From positions 48,465,174 to 48,529,173 of the forward strand of contig NC_066315.1 of assembly GCF_022539315.1 (NCBI RefSeq): 64,000 nt of DNA. The letters run 5' to 3'. The DNA is from Serinus canaria. Taxonomy: Eukaryota; Chordata; Aves; Passeriformes; Fringillidae. The notes under the pieces were generated by a model. The model was not told the origin of the DNA and ran no database searches. It worked only from the letters and a program-made list of their open reading frames with translations. This document shows positions 52,840-64,000 of this stretch, piece after piece; position 1 is the stretch's first letter; each line of letters starts with the position of its first letter. A program made the position numbers and the translations under genes.

Positions 52840-53839
52840 CTGCAGGGCAAAAGACAGGAGAGGAGGATACAGATGCAGGAGGCACATGAGTTAGCAAAAC
52901 AAAACAGGCTCAGAGAGTGAGGGGAGAAAGGAATCACTCAGCTCTGATCCATGCCAAACTTTGCAAGGATCTCAACAAAAATGGAGGCAATTAAAATTAA
53001 AATCATCATAAATGCTTTGTCAAAGACTTCCAGACTTCAAGGTGAACGGCATCATTTGGCAAAAAAGCCAATTATTTTGGCTCTTTCCCCCTGCCACCTT
53101 CACCTTTAATTCTAAAATGACAAGTGAACTTTACAGTGTTCAAAAGAAGACATTTTAAATTTAAAGGGCATGGAAATAACAATATGGATACCTCTATCCT
53201 CAAATACAGAATTTGTCAGCCAAACATATGCTGGTAATTTCACCTATGTTTCAAACTGATCCCAAGAGGAATTCAGTAGGATTCAGCAGCAGATCTTTCC
53301 CTTTTTGGACTTCTTTGAAAATCCAAGGTGGTAAACACAGAGAAAATTTTAAAAAAAGCTAAGCCTGATGTTGCTATTTCAAGGTTTTTATTCCGTGCTG
53401 AAGAGAAACAAGTTCCATATTTGATTGAAGGGGGAAAGAAAAAAAAAATCTGTGGTAGGATAAACATACTATATAAAGTCAATGGACCTAAGCTTCATTA
53501 CATGCTAGTAATAATACATGCATTCTGAACTGTATCTGTTCATTCTTGTAAAAAGATTAATACTGTTCAATGCTCTCAAGTTCATTCTGTGAAGGTCAAA
53601 GATTTACAAATGTGGGTGTGGTTCTAGGCATCTTCTTTTGTGCCCATATCATAAGACCTTCAAATACTCAACTTAAATTCCATTGTGTGCTAATATGCCA
53701 ATTACAGATAGGAAATGAGCACCAAAAAAAGGCTCTTTTTTTAAAAGAAACCTCTTAATATTGTTAGCAGCCCTGTAGTATTTATTCTCCAAAACCATCC
53801 TGCACAAGCATTTAATGTCTGGAAGTGTCAAAATGTGTT

Positions 53840-53840
53840 A

Positions 53841-53872
<32 letters not shown>
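53840..53872. repeat. (AAAAC)n microsatellite
   Basis: About five AAAAC units in an A-rich stretch. Simple sequence, probably length-variable. Confidence 0.9.
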
Positions 53873-54883
53873 GACTGCTTGTGGAAAGCACTTCTGGGAC
53901 TCACCCTCCCATAGAGAGACTCACACCCACAACAGAAAGCAGATGTCATGGATCAATGTTTAAAACACTACTGGCATATCATCAGGTGGTTTATGGAAGA
54001 AATGCTGCTAACTTTTCTGTCATCCTACATTCATATTCAGACACATGAGTTGTCTCTCTGAAGCTGCTCCTTTAAAAAGCTAGGATATTCATTATCAGTA
54101 TGATGCAATGATTGCAAACAGATCCTGCAAGAAACTTCACTGAGCCAGGAATGCCTCTAGATTTTCATAAAAGAGAAAAACATCTTCAAACACATATAAT
54201 CTATAAAGTGTTTGTATAATGTAATGTGCATTGAAGATAGTAATTCAGATGAAGTTTCACTATTAAATTAACCAATAAAAATATTAGCTTTCTTGTGACT
54301 GTCACTAGGGGAACCTGATATTCCTGCAACAGACTCTTCAAGAGAATCAGCATTAAGATATGCAACTTTTGTTCAACATGGAATATTTCTTTTCCTTTAA
54401 ATGGTATTACTAGTCATTAATAACATTATTTTATATGCAAGGATCCATTCAGCTTTGTTTGCATATCTTACTATAACTATGTGACATTGGGAAAAAAAAA
54501 ATCAATCTTAAACAAGATTACTAGACCAAGAGTGAAAAACAACTGAAAAAGTCTCATGGTGCCTCTTTAAAATGTCAGCTTCATTTCAGAACAGTATAAT
54601 CTTGCCCTGTAAGCACCAAGCCAGAATCAGACTCCAGAAGAACACTTTATTTATTTTCATTATACATGTCCATTGGTGCATTGTCATGATGTACAGCTCA
54701 CCACACCTTCTGCAGCTAGTTCAGTGCTACTCACCTTCCCAAATCCTGTGATATCACCTAAGAATAAATCCAGGCAGTGGATTTTGTATATGGATAAAAT
54801 AATATAAAATAAAAATAATGATTTCTTGAGGTCTCTTCTCCTTTCTTTGTGGACACAAAAGAGGAATAACCCTAATCTAAAAT

Positions 54884-54937
54884 ATTCAAGTAAGCAATTT
54901 AAGGTCACTTATTCAAGTTAGCAATTTAAGGTCACTT
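54884..54937. repeat. 27-bp tandem duplication
   Basis: A 27-base unit starting ATTCAAGTAAGCAATTTAAG is repeated head to tail at 54911-54937 with a single change (A to T at unit position 9). A recent local duplication. Confidence 0.93.
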
Positions 54938-55230
54938 GGCATTAAGTGAGGAGACATAAGCTCCTACCAGCAGGCTGAACAAAGCATTTTTCTGGAGGGT
55001 CTGCTAAGCAGGTAGAGAGCCCTGCTATAACATCACCGTTCAGGTTAGGTAACCAGAATCAGTGGGAATGCTCATACAAAATGCCTGTCAGTAGTAAAGC
55101 ATAAAGGTGAACAGGTATTTAGACAGGGTTCTCATGTAGGACACCTGTTGCAGTGCTCCCCAGAGCTCTTGGACACACATATTCACACCTCCAACTTCAA
55201 AGAAAAAAAGAAGTAAGAAATCTTTAGTAC

Positions 55231-55335
55231 CACAGAAAACTGCTGTGTTGGAGAGACTGGCAGGAGATGCTGGGGAGGATAAGAAACTGCTGGATATTGG
55301 ACTGACTGAGAAGATGGCTGCATTGTCTGAACAGG
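55231..55335 (-). CDS. ARPP21 coding exon, likely cassette (PVQTMQ block)
   Basis: A 105-base exon, exactly 35 codons, in phase 0 on both sides, between TTTTGCAG and TCTGTG|GTACTA. It encodes PVQTMQPSSQSVQYPAVSYP, then PQHLLPVSPTQQFSV. Skipping it keeps the frame, joining LVTQ directly to RDD, which is the arrangement I recall for a human isoform. The mouse TARPP form I recall includes an equivalent PVQTMQ segment. The donor lacks the consensus A/G at +4 and G at +5, which fits regulated inclusion. Both forms are therefore expected. Confidence 0.88.

Positions 55336-64000
<8,665 letters not shown>

Larger units (their letters stand above)
52840..55230 (-). other. ARPP21 intron
   Basis: A 2.4-kb intron from GTACTA to CCCTGCAG. 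It contains an AAAAC repeat and a 27-base tandem duplication, listed separately. Otherwise nothing is recognised. Confidence 0.8.

Overview
This is vertebrate nuclear DNA, almost certainly from a bird and probably a songbird. The evidence is three 3' ends of CR1 LINEs, two solo LTRs of kinds familiar from avian genomes, AT-rich non-coding DNA, and GT-AG introns. No prokaryotic feature is present.

One protein-coding gene is recognisable. It lies on the minus strand and is the 3' half of ARPP21 (TARPP, the long R3H/SUZ RNA-binding form of cAMP-regulated phosphoprotein 21). Seven coding exons read from right to left: 61331-61561, 56848-57017, 55231-55335, 52576-52839, 44848-44974, 10023-10174 and 8626-8883, which carries the stop. 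All splice sites are GT-AG and all phases fit. Together they give 1,307 coding bases, that is 434 residues plus a split codon, in one continuous frame. The encoded part is the Gln/Pro-rich, probably disordered C-terminal region ending in NAGWQVKY. The R3H and SUZ domains and the promoter lie beyond the right edge.

The 34.7-kb intron before the penultimate exon carries the microRNA gene MIR128-2 at 44272-44355, same strand. It lies about 490 bases after the donor of the preceding exon, inside a small CpG-rich patch. The candidate 3' UTR (about 8103-8625) contains two 7-mer matches to the miR-128-3p seed, one of them touching the stop codon. This suggests the intronic microRNA could act back on its host mRNA.

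Layout: 1-8102 is sequence downstream of the gene, with a TTA microsatellite, a CR1 fragment, an ERVK-like solo LTR with a perfect 6-bp target duplication, and a perfect short-loop hairpin. 8103-8883 is the last exon. 8884-61330 holds the introns and exons, including an ERVL-like solo LTR, two CR1 fragments, a cluster of perfect inverted repeats at 15336-15484, a G-quadruplex candidate and several short tandem duplications. 61562-64000 is part of a further upstream intron.

No wholly new gene system was found. The points most worth following are the possible miR-128/ARPP21 feedback arrangement, the CpG patch at the microRNA, and the inverted-repeat cluster.
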